From the NCBI GenBank assembly GCA_037349315.1, contig JBAIAC010000018.1:1116001-1180000 (forward strand): DNA of 64,000 bases. The letters run 5' to 3'. The stretch is from Chelydra serpentina. Its lineage: Eukaryota > Chordata > Testudines > Chelydridae. This document shows positions 45,080-55,339 of the stretch, in pieces. The translations under genes were made by a program, and so were the position numbers. The notes below the pieces were generated by a model. It made no database searches. It was given only the letters and a program-made list of their open reading frames with translations, and was not told the origin of the DNA. How positions within the stretch are numbered: position 1 is the stretch's first letter; every line of letters starts with the position of its first letter.

Positions 45080-45200
45080 TAATCCATCAGAGTACTTAAG
45101 GACATACTTAACTTTAAGGCAGTGAATAGTCCCCCACTGAATTCACATGCTTAAAATTAAGCTCAAATTCATGTATTCTGCTGAATTAGGGCCTACACAC
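45080..45200. repeat. Palindromic ancient repeat (ACTTAACTTTAAGG type)
   Basis: Imperfect inverted repeat: 'gacatacttaactttaaggc' and, inverted, 'catgcttaaaattaagctc', around 'tagtcccccactgaattca'. A related fragment lies at 53345-53440 ('cttatgcacgtgcttaactc', 'tgactagtcctattgaac'). Old non-autonomous element type. Confidence 0.5.
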
Positions 45201-46984
45201 ATTATAAAAGAACAAAAAAAGTATGTTATATACCAAAATTGTAAATGATAATAAAAGTTTACAGATGGGAGGATTAGAGCTGGTCAGGAAAATTGGTTTT
45301 GTTCTACAGAAAATTTCAGACTTTGGGGTGGGGTAGGGGGGATTAAAAGCCAGAAATATTTAGTCAAAACTGATTTTATTCAATTCAGATTTAATATTAG
45401 AAGTGCCTCATGAGAGTTGTAGTGTTGGTGCCTAATGGAACTATTCTCCTCTGTGGGTAGGGTTCCCTGTCTGGACTACTACTAAATCCTTTAATCAGGA
45501 AAAGCTCATGCTTGCTGCTCTGGAAATCCCAGTTTTAATATCTGGCGATGACCAAGATAGTTGACAGTGAATTATTTTATTTAAACCTGTCTTCATAGAA
45601 GGTTCACTGTGAAGTGAGACCTTTAAATAAAGGACATGAAATAAAAACAGGTGATTGGAAGAGAGGGCCCACCAGGGAAGAAACAAATAACTTGCATCTA
45701 TTTAGAGTTCTCAGAAGGCATTTGTGGCTTTGATTGGGTTGTAGTACTCCCACTCTGAGAGAGTTTTTTTGTGTATTCAGAGCTAACAGTACTTTAACAT
45801 TTAATTGTTTTAATGCTACTGTGAATTTAATAATTGGATAAAAGATTAATAATGTAAAACAACACAATTCATTTCTTGGATAATGATTCATTGCTTATGT
45901 AATATTAAAAAGTGGACCTTAAAACAAAAAAAAAGTGAAAACTTAAGCTTTCTGTGTTTATCATTTTGAAGCTTCTAAAGCTAACGCTTCCTGGAGAAAC
46001 TCACTTTCCAGAAATATTAAAAGTAACATATTTAGGAGAGAGCTACAACATGTATCTACATAAGTGGTATCCATTTAAACAATGCAAAGTTATTCTGTTT
46101 CATTTGGGATATGCGCTGCTCTAGACACAAGTTTGAGTTTCATCCTGCGTCACTAAAGTTAAGGGGAGTTTTTCCATTGACATGAATGGGAGTAGAATCC
46201 AGCCCTTAATGCCCATGGAAGATTTTGTAAATCTTAAATTGCTTAGGCTTTAGGAGTATGAAAATAATTAAAGACGACTATGGTTGTTAATTCTTTCCAT
46301 CATAAAATGTAAATAAATGACCATGATGCAGGCATGCTTGAAAATACCATAGTAGTATCTAGTTTTTATTTTAATTCCCAAATTTACTAAGAGAAGATTC
46401 TTTTTGTTACTTTGAGAAAAGTCCTAATTGGCTGAATGACAAATTTGATATTGTGCCAAATTAAAGTAGTTTCCTCCATTCTATCATCACCCTTTAAAAA
46501 AAAAAAAGTAATTCATTCTTACATTATGGCAGTTTACACCGTAAGTAATTTAAAAATGCAAATAAGTGAGAAATTACCATAAAACCTCTCAATTAATATA
46601 TCACTTTGTAATCAGTTCTTGCCACTTCATCATCTCATCTATTAGTGCTCATTTGTTTAGCATTGCTTAATTATAAACTTTGACTATTAGGACAGAATAA
46701 CTGTGTTATTCTAGTCTTCATTTATTTTTAAACTGGGAGAGGGTTGATTTATAATGAGCTATTTCTGATCCTGGTTTCTGTAATGGGACATTGCCAAGCA
46801 AATTTTGCCCCCAAATTTTAATATTTGTTAAGATAGTCTTGCAAAAAACACACATACACAAAAACAACAACCCCAAGACCAGTAGAAAGTGTTTCTGGCC
46901 CTAGGATCCAGCATGCCAGATGTTCTGCTCATATTTTTGTTTTTGTTGTATCACAGGACCCAGACATTTGTCTCAATTGTAGGG
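45201..46984. other. No gene seen
   Basis: AT-rich. A motif 'tccattgacatgaatgggag' at 46172-46191. Overlapping minus-strand frames at 45495-45891 show no family signal. Confidence 0.4.
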
Positions 46985-46992
46985 CCTACAGT

Positions 46993-47145
46993 CAATGTTC
47001 TCTCTAATTTTTGACAGGCCGTGCGCTCAAAAAGTGTCTTATGTGAAAATTGTTGTGCTTTCATGCAATTTTTTGTGCGCGCAGTGTTCGCGGGGTTTAG
47101 GATCTGTATGTGCGCGCACACGCACACAGCTTAGAGGGAACAGTG
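46993..47145. mobile_element. hAT MITE with perfect 8-bp TSD
   Basis: A 153-bp element. Left end CAATGTTCTCTCTAA; inverse of right end CACTGTTCCCTCTAA. Flanked by an exact 8-bp duplication CCTACAGT (46985-46992 and 47146-47153). The interior has CpG-rich TGTGCGCGCAG and ATGTGCGCGCACACG text. No coding capacity. Confidence 0.92.
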
Positions 47146-47153
47146 CCTACAGT

Positions 47154-47645
47154 AAACTACCAGCTGGGGTTAAAACCAATGGCAGGCAGTTGGTAGTCAG
47201 GTTTCAGCTCAGTAATTAAAGGGGAATGTACACTCATGTCTTTAGACATCATCCTCCCTTCCCATGCCATTGGGACAGAATTCCTGACAAAAAAAAAAAG
47301 AGAGAGCGAGTATTTTGTCAGCCAGATATAATTTTTCAGGTTCCCACAGAGCCCTAGAGTAGGTACCACTAGGCTAGGACTGAGTCATGTTAGTATAAAT
47401 TGCCAGCAATAAACAGTTCTTTCCCACAGACAGTTCTTCAGCTAAGCAGGGACTTTGGAATCGCAATGCCATTAGCTGCCAGAGGTTTTTCTGCACGTTT
47501 TGGTAAATTTTAATTTATTGTTAACATAAATATTTAAACTGGAGGTGTCAATGCTATGACCAGGATTTTGGCTAAAATCTGTGTTTGGAGGAGAGGGCCA
47601 GAGTATGTGTTGCATTATGGTTCATAGGCATGGACATAAACTCAG
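47154..47645. other. No gene seen
   Basis: Unremarkable sequence between the hAT MITE and the next LTR; a short A-run with AGAGAGAGCGAG near 47289-47310. Confidence 0.4.
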
Positions 47646-48818
47646 TGTGACAGACTGACAGTATCCTGTACTATCCTGAAATAACTTTATTGAGTTAAGT
47701 TAAACCTTGCTGAATGAGGGTTACTGCCTTTGGGGTACATCAGATTAGAAATGCAAATGCTTGTGTACTATTTTGAGATTGTATGGAAGGAAGTATAAGG
47801 ATCTTCAAAGGACCTTTTGAAACAATGTGACTTGTTAAGATTAAGGGGTGTTCTCTAGGGGCTTGTCTACACTGCGACATTGTCGGCAAAACTTTTGTCT
47901 TTCATGGGTACTTAACCACCCCCACCCCCACGAAAGACAAAGGTTTTGCCGACGCAAGTGGCAGTGTGAACACGGCTTTGTCGGCAGGAGCACTCTCCCG
48001 CCGACAAAGCTACCGCCGCTTGTGGGGCTGGAAGTATTTTGTCGGCAAAAGTGCCGACAAAATACCGACGGAGAGCATTCACACATGCTGACTTTTAGCG
48101 ACAAGGCTGTGTAGTGTAGACAAGTCCTAGGAGGTGGGGATATATGCAAATGTAATTACTCCAGTTATCAACTCTTTGAAGCCGCCCCCTGGGGAGAGAG
48201 ACCCATTGTATACTAATTACCAATTCTCGGAACTCCAGCTGAAAGGCCACTGCACTGTATAAAAGGGTGGACTAAACTAATCTTGAGTTTGCTTGTTCTG
48301 AGCTGAAGCTGTGATGAACTTTTAACCACCAGAACTCCCCTAGTGTCGGGGGGTGGCGGGGGGAGGGGAGGAGGAAGAAGTGCTCCTGCCAGAATCCATA
48401 TTAGGATCCTCTAGTGGGGAGATGTTGGGGTTGGGGTTCCTGGTAAGCCTCTGGGCATGTGTGTAGGTTCTTTTGTAGTTTTTAATATGTGTTCTGTGTA
48501 ATGGCTTTTGCCTTAAGAATAAAGTAGGCTTGTTTAGAAAACTCTGGGATAACGTATATCTATAGCAATCACTTTATCAGTCTCTGAAGAGAAAGCAAAT
48601 GGGTCTGCTTAGACTGACTGTCTTTGCTGAGAAATACACAGTGAAGGCAGGGAACTGTACAGTCTGGAAATACCCCAGTCAGAAAGCAGAGAGAGAGAGA
48701 GAGAGATGGCTCCACCCATAACTGAAGAGCTGGAAGCCTAAGTAAGAGTGGGTGCCTTTTCTGGACCACTGAGGGGAAATACAGATGCAGTTGCCCTGAA
48801 CTATGACGCACCGTAACA
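47646..48818 (+). mobile_element. Solo LTR (family A), holding a MITE
   Basis: Starts TGTGACAGACTGACAG and ends GACGCACCGTAACA. A TATA box (TATAAAAG, 48258-48265) and AATAAA (48518-48523) are in the right order. Sequence near the end ('gcagttgccctgaactatga') aligns with the LTRs ending at 51016 and about 61306, so they form one family. A MITE lies inside at 47859-48127. A (GA)n run is at 48690-48708, and a G-rich tract is at 48347-48372. No internal retroviral genes adjoin it. TSD not evident. Confidence 0.75.
47859..48127. mobile_element. MITE with GGGCTTGTCTACACTG ends, inside an LTR
   Basis: A 269-bp element flanked by TAG on both sides (47856-47858, 48128-48130). Left end GGGCTTGTCTACACTG; inverse of right end GGACTTGTCTACACTA. 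The interior contains several inverted copies of TTTGTCGGC / GCCGACAAA. The ends share GTCTACACT with the Harbinger elements here, but the interior is unrelated to the 1706/8063/63214 family. Confidence 0.82.
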
Positions 48819-48969
48819 GAATGGGGTGAAGGAGAAAAAGGGAGTGTGTGTGTGTGGGGGGGGAAACACACACACAAGATGTCAAACGGTCGTTATGTTG
48901 CTTAACACATGTCTGGAAGGCTTTTAGATACAATAGTGATGGAATTAGTATAAGAACTTTAACAGAACA
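48819..48969. other. Spacer between LTR and MIR-like repeat
   Basis: Short GT and CA simple runs (48845-48875). Nothing else. Confidence 0.4.
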
Positions 48970-49047
48970 CACATAGTCCCTGCTCCAGAGATTTTACATT
49001 TTAAATAGGAAAGACAGACAAAAGGAGGAGACAGGAAGTATTATTAT
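48970..49047 (-). repeat. MIR/L2-tailed repeat, first half (split by LTR)
   Basis: Reads 'atagtccctgctccagagat', 'aggaaagacagacaaaagga' and then 'agtattattatt', where it is cut by an LTR. The second half resumes at 51017 with 'tcttaagatggggaacc'. The intact order is seen at 17258-17465. Confidence 0.65.
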
Positions 49048-51016
49048 TGTGACAGACATGGCAAATTCCTGCTGTGACGTTGTACTCCATATGCTTTATA
49101 AAAATATGCTTGGAATGTGAATATAATGTAACTGGAATATGCTTTATGCAAAGGGTCTCTTGTAAGGTATCATTACAAAGCTTATAATCTACTGAGTGTG
49201 TTCATCCTATTTGTATGAGTGTATCATTATTGTATCTGAATCTAGAAATATGAAGTCCTATGGTAATTATGCAAAGTGTGGGCCATTAATGGTGGTTTAG
49301 AATCTTGATGGCTCCCATTGACCAGGACAATTGGTTGCAAATGGCTCTGTTGTAAGCTGTCCTGTGTTCCTGTGAGTCAGGCCAGAAAGAATGGAGGCTT
49401 GGGGTCTCACAGGACATGTGACCATGTCACCTGGTACTGGAATCCATCTTAAATTGGTGCTTTTCCATTTAGAAGGACGAGTGGGGACCCAGAGAGACAA
49501 AAGATTCCCACATTGTGCCAAAGCCATAAAAGGGGGGTGAAACAGAACAAAGGGGTTGCCAGTCATGAGAAATCCCCAAGTTACCACCTGAGCTGGAACC
49601 TAACAAGGACTGTACCAGGGGAAAGGATTGGGCCCAGACTGGGAAGGAGTCTAGTCTGTGAAAGAAGCTTATTGGAACACCTCTGAGGGTGAGATTTACC
49701 TGTATTCAGTTTCTTAATGTATTAGGCTTAGACTTGCGTGTTTTGTTTTATTTTGCTCGGTAACGTGCTTTGTTCTGTCTGTTATTACTTGAAACCACTT
49801 AAATCCTACTTTTTATACTTAATAAAATCACTTTTGTTTATTAATTAGCCAGAGTAAGTGATTAATACCTGGGGGAGCAAACATCTGTGCATATCTTTCT
49901 ATCAGTGTTATAGAGGGTGGACAATTTATGAGTTTACCCTGTATAAGCTTTATACAGAGTAAAACAAATGTATTTGGGGTTTGGATCTCATTGGGGTCTG
50001 GGTGCTGGAGACAGGAATACCTGCTGAGTGGTTTTCAGTTAAAGTCTGCAGCTTTGCGGGTGTGGACCAAATCTGGGGTCTGTGTTGCAGTGGAGTAGCG
50101 TGTCTGGCTCAATAAGGCAGAGTTCTGGAGTTCCAAGCTGGCAGGGAAAACAGGCTCAGAGGTAGTTTCAGCACATCAGGTGACAGTCCCAAGGGGGTCT
50201 CTGTGACCGAACCAGTCACACTTGCAATAGCCTTGGAAAATCTTATTGTATTAAGTTAGTCTTATTATGGGGTGGTTTGTATGTAACTTCTATAAGGCGG
50301 GAGAAGTGACCAGTGTAAGAATCAGGAGTGCAAGACTGTATTGAAATGAGCCAGACGAGTATGGACTTTGGGATAATACGTGTTAAGTGGATTTCCTGGG
50401 GAATCCTTAGATAGAGGTTAATGCAAATTCCCCAGTTCCTGTTATGCAAAAGCCCACCCTTTTGAAGCTAAGCCCTGAGAAGAATATCATTGTCTGCTGA
50501 TTACCTGCTACTAAGGGCCAAGATCAAAGGCCTGAACTGTATAAAGAAACAGCCCAGTTTTTGTTCTGGTTCTAGATCTAGGATGGATGAACTTGTAACT
50601 ACAATCAAGTTGTGGGTTTTGAAATAATTGGGGGTGACCTCTGGTCTGCTTTTTAGTCAGTTCTTTAATTGTTTTAATAAGTTTCCTCTGTAATGCTTTT
50701 GCCTTAAGAATAAATGTGCTTGCTAAGATGGAGTTATGTGGTAACTTATAACTATGAGCATTACATTGGTCAGAGCTTTCAGAGAGAAAGCAAAACTCAG
50801 ACATTGGCCTGTTTAGGCAGTCTGGCTTGCTGGGGATATCACAGTGTAAATCAGGGAGCTGTGCAGCCTTAAAATCCTGGTCAGAAGGAAGTTATACAGA
50901 GTTCTCCACCTAGGAGAGGTGATGGCTGATAACTGGAAACCATTAAGTGGGCACCCTCATGGGACCACAGAAGGGGAAATACAGGTGCAGTTGTGCTGAA
51001 ACTGTGTCAGATAACA
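49048..51016 (+). mobile_element. LTR (family A) interrupted by a second LTR
   Basis: The left piece (49048-49072) starts TGTGACAGACATGG; the right piece (50221 to about 51016) continues with 'cttgcaatagccttggaaaa' and carries TATAAAG (50540-50546) and AATAAA (50709-50714). It aligns with the LTR at 47646 along the 3' part ('gcttttgccttaagaataaa', 'agagaaagcaaa', 'ggggaaatacag'). The 3' end near 51016 reads GATAACA. It sits inside a MIR-like repeat and itself hosts another LTR at 49073-50220. Confidence 0.75.
49073..50220 (+). mobile_element. Solo LTR (family B), TGTGACGTT...GTCACA, inside another LTR
   Basis: A 1148-bp LTR starting TGTGACGTTGTACTCC and ending GACCGAACCAGTCACA, with 'cataaaagg' near 49525 as a TATA-like box and AATAAA at 49821-49826. 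The 5-bp TSD is CCTGC (49068-49072) against CTTGC (50221-50225), one transition apart. No internal coding region is present. The 5-bp TSD fits an LTR retrotransposon or endogenous retrovirus; class not resolved. Confidence 0.82.
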
Positions 51017-51150
51017 TCACCGTCTTAAGATGGGGAACCAAAGCACAGAGAGGTCAAGTGACAAAGGTAGTCTGTAGCAGAGCCAGAAATTTGACTAAGA
51101 TCTTGTTGAGTCCCAGTCCAGTGCCTTAACCTCAAGACCATCCTCCTCCT
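51017..51150 (-). repeat. MIR/L2-tailed repeat, second half
   Basis: Inverse MIR text: 'gatggggaaccaaagcacag', 'agaggtcaagtgac', 'gtagcagagccag', 'gagtcccagtccagtgcc', then 'ttaacctcaagacc'. Continues the half at 48970-49047 across the nested LTR pair. Confidence 0.7.
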
Positions 51151-51257
51151 CAGCCCAGCCATTTCTTGTAATAGAGGATTTCTTTCATTTTGTTAGGGCC
51201 TGATTCTTATTTCACTTTACACTAGCTGGATTTTAGTGTAACCCCAAGTGAGACTAT

Positions 51258-51960
51258 ATGAATTTGATTCTGTCCATAGTACAAAACTGTAGTATTAATA
51301 TTTGGCTTTGTATTCATAGTAAGCACCCACAGGGTTGGCCAGAATTATGCTTAGAGGAACAACTTAGCAGGCCTTGCTCACATAAGTTTCCTTGGTTAGA
51401 GTTTATTCAAAATTCTTTGCATTCTCTAGATTTCTCAGAATTGGAAATGTTTAAATTTAAGCTTAAGAATGTGAAATCCATAATCAAGTCCAGAATAGAA
51501 GATATTAATAAGCAACTAGGTATGACTGTTCATTCTATTTCAAAGATGTCACCTTGGTATCCCCTTGTTAAAAAGACTCATGGGTATGGTAGATACTTAG
51601 ACGATTTGTGTACTAACATGCTAAGGAAGGCCTTTACAGCTTTCCATTTTCAATGTATGCAGTCGGTTTACTTAGAAGGCCGATATACTGTCATTGAGAA
51701 GTGTAACCACCTCTGTCCATGTGGCCTCGGGGCAGGTGGAAGACCTACCCCATTATTTATTAAATTGTAATTTGTAGTTCCACTTGATATCAAACTAGCT
51801 TTCTGTGTTTTTTGTCCCAGATGCATTTTTCTATGACCTCTCAGAAAACACCGTATTTATTAGGAACTCCAAAATGTATCTGTGATCGAGCGGTTGCCCT
51901 ATTTGCACAGTCAGCCACCAAGATAAGTAAAAGGCAAGTGATCACATATGGTTTAATGGT
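51258..51960 (+). pseudogene. Decayed LINE-like ORF C-terminus with CPC...H...C motif
   Basis: An open frame from 51258 to 51770 (170 aa). The first 25-30 residues look accidental; from about residue 28 (GWPELCLEEQLSRPCSHKF) it resembles the C-terminal end of a non-LTR retrotransposon polyprotein. Visible: YLDDLCTNMLRKAFTAFHF (residues 114-132), then YLEGRYTVIEK, then HLCPCG with CPC near 153-155. There the frame fails. One base later the other frame gives VEDLPHYLLNC (51736-51768), completing a C-x-C...H-x4-C zinc-binding pattern known from LINE C-termini. A further weak match (AVALFAQSATKISK) follows near 51895. The break is an extra G in the run at 51729-51732. Family not resolved; it differs from the CR1 copies here. 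Confidence 0.5.
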
Positions 51961-51970
51961 ATATGTCCTT

Positions 51971-52192
51971 TAAAATAAATAAATAAATAAATAAATGGAG
52001 ATATGCCAATCTCCTAAAACTGGAAAGACCTTGAAAGGTCATCGAGTCCAGTCTCCTGCCTTCACTAGCAGGACCAAGTACTGTCCCCTGACAGATTTTT
52101 GCCCCAGATCCCTAAATGGCTCCTTCAAGGATTGAACTCACAACCCTGGGTTTAGTAGGCCAATGCTCAAACCACTGAGCTATCCCTCTCCC
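51971..52192 (-). mobile_element. tRNA-headed SINE (cryptodiran Cry-like), minus strand
   Basis: The inverse begins GGGAGAGGGATAGCTCAGTG (5' end at 52192), a tRNA-like head with RNA polymerase III A box (TAGCTCAGTGG, inverse of 52172-52182) and B box (GTTCAATCC, inverse of 52129-52137). The body includes GCAGGAGACTGGACTCGATG. The tail, AGGAGATTGGCATATCTCC, is followed by a TTTA-type microsatellite (51971-51996). The body near the tail (CTCGATGACCTTTCAAGGTC) resembles a CR1 3' end, which suits mobilisation by CR1. This type is characteristic of hidden-necked turtles and is the best single clue to the organism. Confidence 0.85.
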
Positions 52193-55100
52193 TTTTTTTA
52201 ATTCTTATTTAAAAGCCTTTTAACATTTTATAATGTTGGATTTAGTTTTTAAGTTTTATGTAATACTTTTTGTTTTGTTGTGCTTTGGATGAAGGCTCAG
52301 TCACTATTAACATTGATTCTAGTGTAGCTCTGTTGACTTGAATGGCGCTTCTGATTTAAATTAGCCTACCTGAGAGTAGGATCCATTCCTTTGATTCTGA
52401 GATTTGCATGCTGTGTAAAATCTCAATGAAAATTTGTATACAATATCTGGAGAGACCCTTTAATGGTCAATGAGTCAAAAAACTCCAAACAACTGATAGA
52501 AAAAGTCTTGTTTCTTCTAACTCTATGCATTTAAAGCAGCTTGAACATACAGTTTTGTTTGAGGGGAAAGAGTTAATAGGGTGCAATCTTTTTATATACT
52601 GATGTTTGTTATTGCTATGTGGAACCTGAACAAAGTTATGCTTCAACTAAAAAAGTTTTGAATGGCTGTCTTTTTGGATAAATGAACATGACTTTATTTG
52701 TGGGAGCCATGGTGGTAATTAGAAGAATAATGTGCACCCAAGAATTTAAGATACATGGATCATGTAGGATAGATATCAGTACAAGCTAGGGAACTGGAGC
52801 TGTTAAAAGCTAAGCATAGACATGAGTCTCAAACTCTTTATTTCCCATTAAAAGGAAGCCAAGTACCTAGTGCATGTAATGTGCTTTGTTTCCCAAAGTG
52901 AGAAACCAATTATCCATTTATAAGGTGCCTCTGCTCAATACCTATGGAGGTACCTTAATATCTTGAGGGGAAGCTGCCCAGCCGACTTCATATTCAGGAG
53001 GATATGTGTAAAACTCATCAGGATGGTTTAAAGAAAAATGTAGTGGCATTTAAAAAAATGGGGGGAGGCAAATAGAAAAAAAATTACTGAAGGCTTGAGT
53101 AACATGCATGTTATCAAGCACTATTAAATATTAGCAATGCAGAATTACTGTCTTGCAGTAAAACAAAATGGAGAAAGTAAAAGATCAGTGCTCATCTTCC
53201 CCCAGGAATATGTTTCTCTCTAAAGGAAAGATTTTATTTATAAATTATAAAGCCAAAGAAAAAAGTATGAAAAAAGAGTTTCACTCCACAGGATGCCAAT
53301 ATAAAGCACATTTCACAATGCATGGATCTCTGCCACTTTTAGTTTACAATTCAGGCTCTGATCCTCCAGATACTTATGCACGTGCTTAACTCTCTACACG
53401 TGACTAGTCCTATTGAACTCTATTGTCCTTAATCCAGGTGTAACACCAATGCATAGTTCAAATGGTAATAATTTTGGTAAAGAAAAGCCAAGGGGTGGAA
53501 TTGAGACTGGACACCAAACTGTAGCATGAAATATTTCTCTAAGACCTTCCATAGAAGCATTGGAAAAATACAGAAGAGAAGTAATCTAATATTTTAAATT
53601 TAAACAGTTGATGAGTGAAATCCTGGTTCCTTTGAAGTTTAATTGCAAAATCCCCATTGACTTCAAGATGATCGGGATTTAACTTGGGGACTCTGCACCA
53701 AACTCTCTGCTGGTGTTAATTGTCACAGATTTATACCAGCAGGGAATTTGGGCCTGTATTTTTATATATATCTATGAATTAGCTCATTACATTTGCTATC
53801 AATGTGCCTACATAACAGTGAGTTTTGACAGTCCACTAGGTACACAAATGAAAAAAAAAATCCTTACTAAGATTTTCTTGACCTATGATGGCAGTTTCTC
53901 GAATGAGTGTTTCGCTGGCAGTGTCTCAAGTGAGACCTTTTATGGACTGGAGAAGGTAAGAAATAGGAAATTCTCAAAGAGAAATCTTTAAGCAGGAGGT
54001 ATTTTGTATGACTGAACATTGGTATTGTCTCATTGCTGTCTCCTGTGAGCTTCTTGAAAAATGCAAACTCACTAGATGTAGAATACAGTATTTTCTTTAA
54101 GGCCTCAGCATTATATATCCTCTGAAGGACGTACTCAGGAAATTGACATATGGTAATTGAAAATATAACTCCCATCAATCTAAATATGTTTGTGGAAAGA
54201 TCCCACCTTGTGACATTAGTTTAGAATTGGAAAATGGTGAGGGCACATGTGAAACAAAAATTGAGGGACTGGAATATTTTTATTAACTAAATATTTACGC
54301 AATGCCTTTAAAGTTGACTGTACAGTATTATTGAGCTTCCACTTTAATCCTGAAGCACCAGTAAACTATTAGAATAAGTGAAGGTAATAAAACAGCTGTA
54401 AAAGGGTAGAATTCTTTACTAATTCAGTAATACTAGCTCACTTCCAATGATAAGTACGTTCTGTAAAAAGGTGGCTTTTTATGTGAAAAGGTTACATGCA
54501 TACCGTTATATTGAAAAATCTTTGTTATTGGTTTTTTTCAAACCCTTTATAAATAAGCCATGCCCTGTGCACTTTAACTTTTTGGAAGAGATTTATTAAA
54601 TACAGTAATAAACTTTCCTTTATGCACATACACACTTGAGAATTTTGTAAAAGGCAGCCAGCAGTGAGCTGACATTTTAGTTTTCGTCTGTCGTGTTTTA
54701 TCAGTTCTAATGAAAACTTTCTGAAAGATTCATTTGAAATGGCACTTTTATGTCGTAGTTTTGAGTACAAGATGGAAGATGAATAACAGAAGTAAAACAC
54801 AAAGAGGAAAAGAGTACATTAAGGATCTTAGGGTGATGGACGTGTCTGCTTGCTGATGGAGCGAAATACCATGTTGTAAAATAGAGGTAGTATACGAAAC
54901 CAGACATGTTGTCTTTGGGCTTGATTCAACTCCAACTGAAGTCAACTGAAAACGCCCATTGATTTGAAGGAGGGTTATCTAACATGGGGGCATCTAACAT
55001 GCAATAGGGAAAATCTTTTAAAATATTACTCTATCATGACAGGGCATCAGCTCAATCTATGTAGTGTTGTCCCCTATGCCAATACAAAACTGCCCCTCCT

Positions 55101-55339
55101 ATCGCTCTCCTTTTATACATTGATACAAATAAGTTACGTATTACATTCCAGATGTTATTAGTTACCATCTTTGTATCTTGAACTTGATCGAACAAAATAT
55201 CCTCATCCATTATCTTCTCATTCTAGCCTTATTTTCCAAGGGGCCTGGATGTTCCTGTGCCATCCTCTCATGAATGTGCTTATGTGGTTAGCAGATACCT
55301 AGAGTTACTATTCTAAAAAGGCCTGCTTTGGTTCATACT
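52193..55339. other. No gene; ancient palindromic fragments
   Basis: AT-rich. Recurrent motifs at 52327-52345 (TGTTGACTTGAATGGCG), 53345-53440 (related to 45080-45200) and 53645-53680 (CCCCATTGACTTCAAGATG). Minus- and plus-strand frames at 53713-54178 and 54525-54945 lack any family signal. Confidence 0.4.

Noticed and set aside
52129..52192. Possible tRNA gene (A and B boxes on the minus strand)
   Set aside because: The tRNA-like head is joined to a SINE body and tail; it is a SINE promoter, not a tRNA gene.
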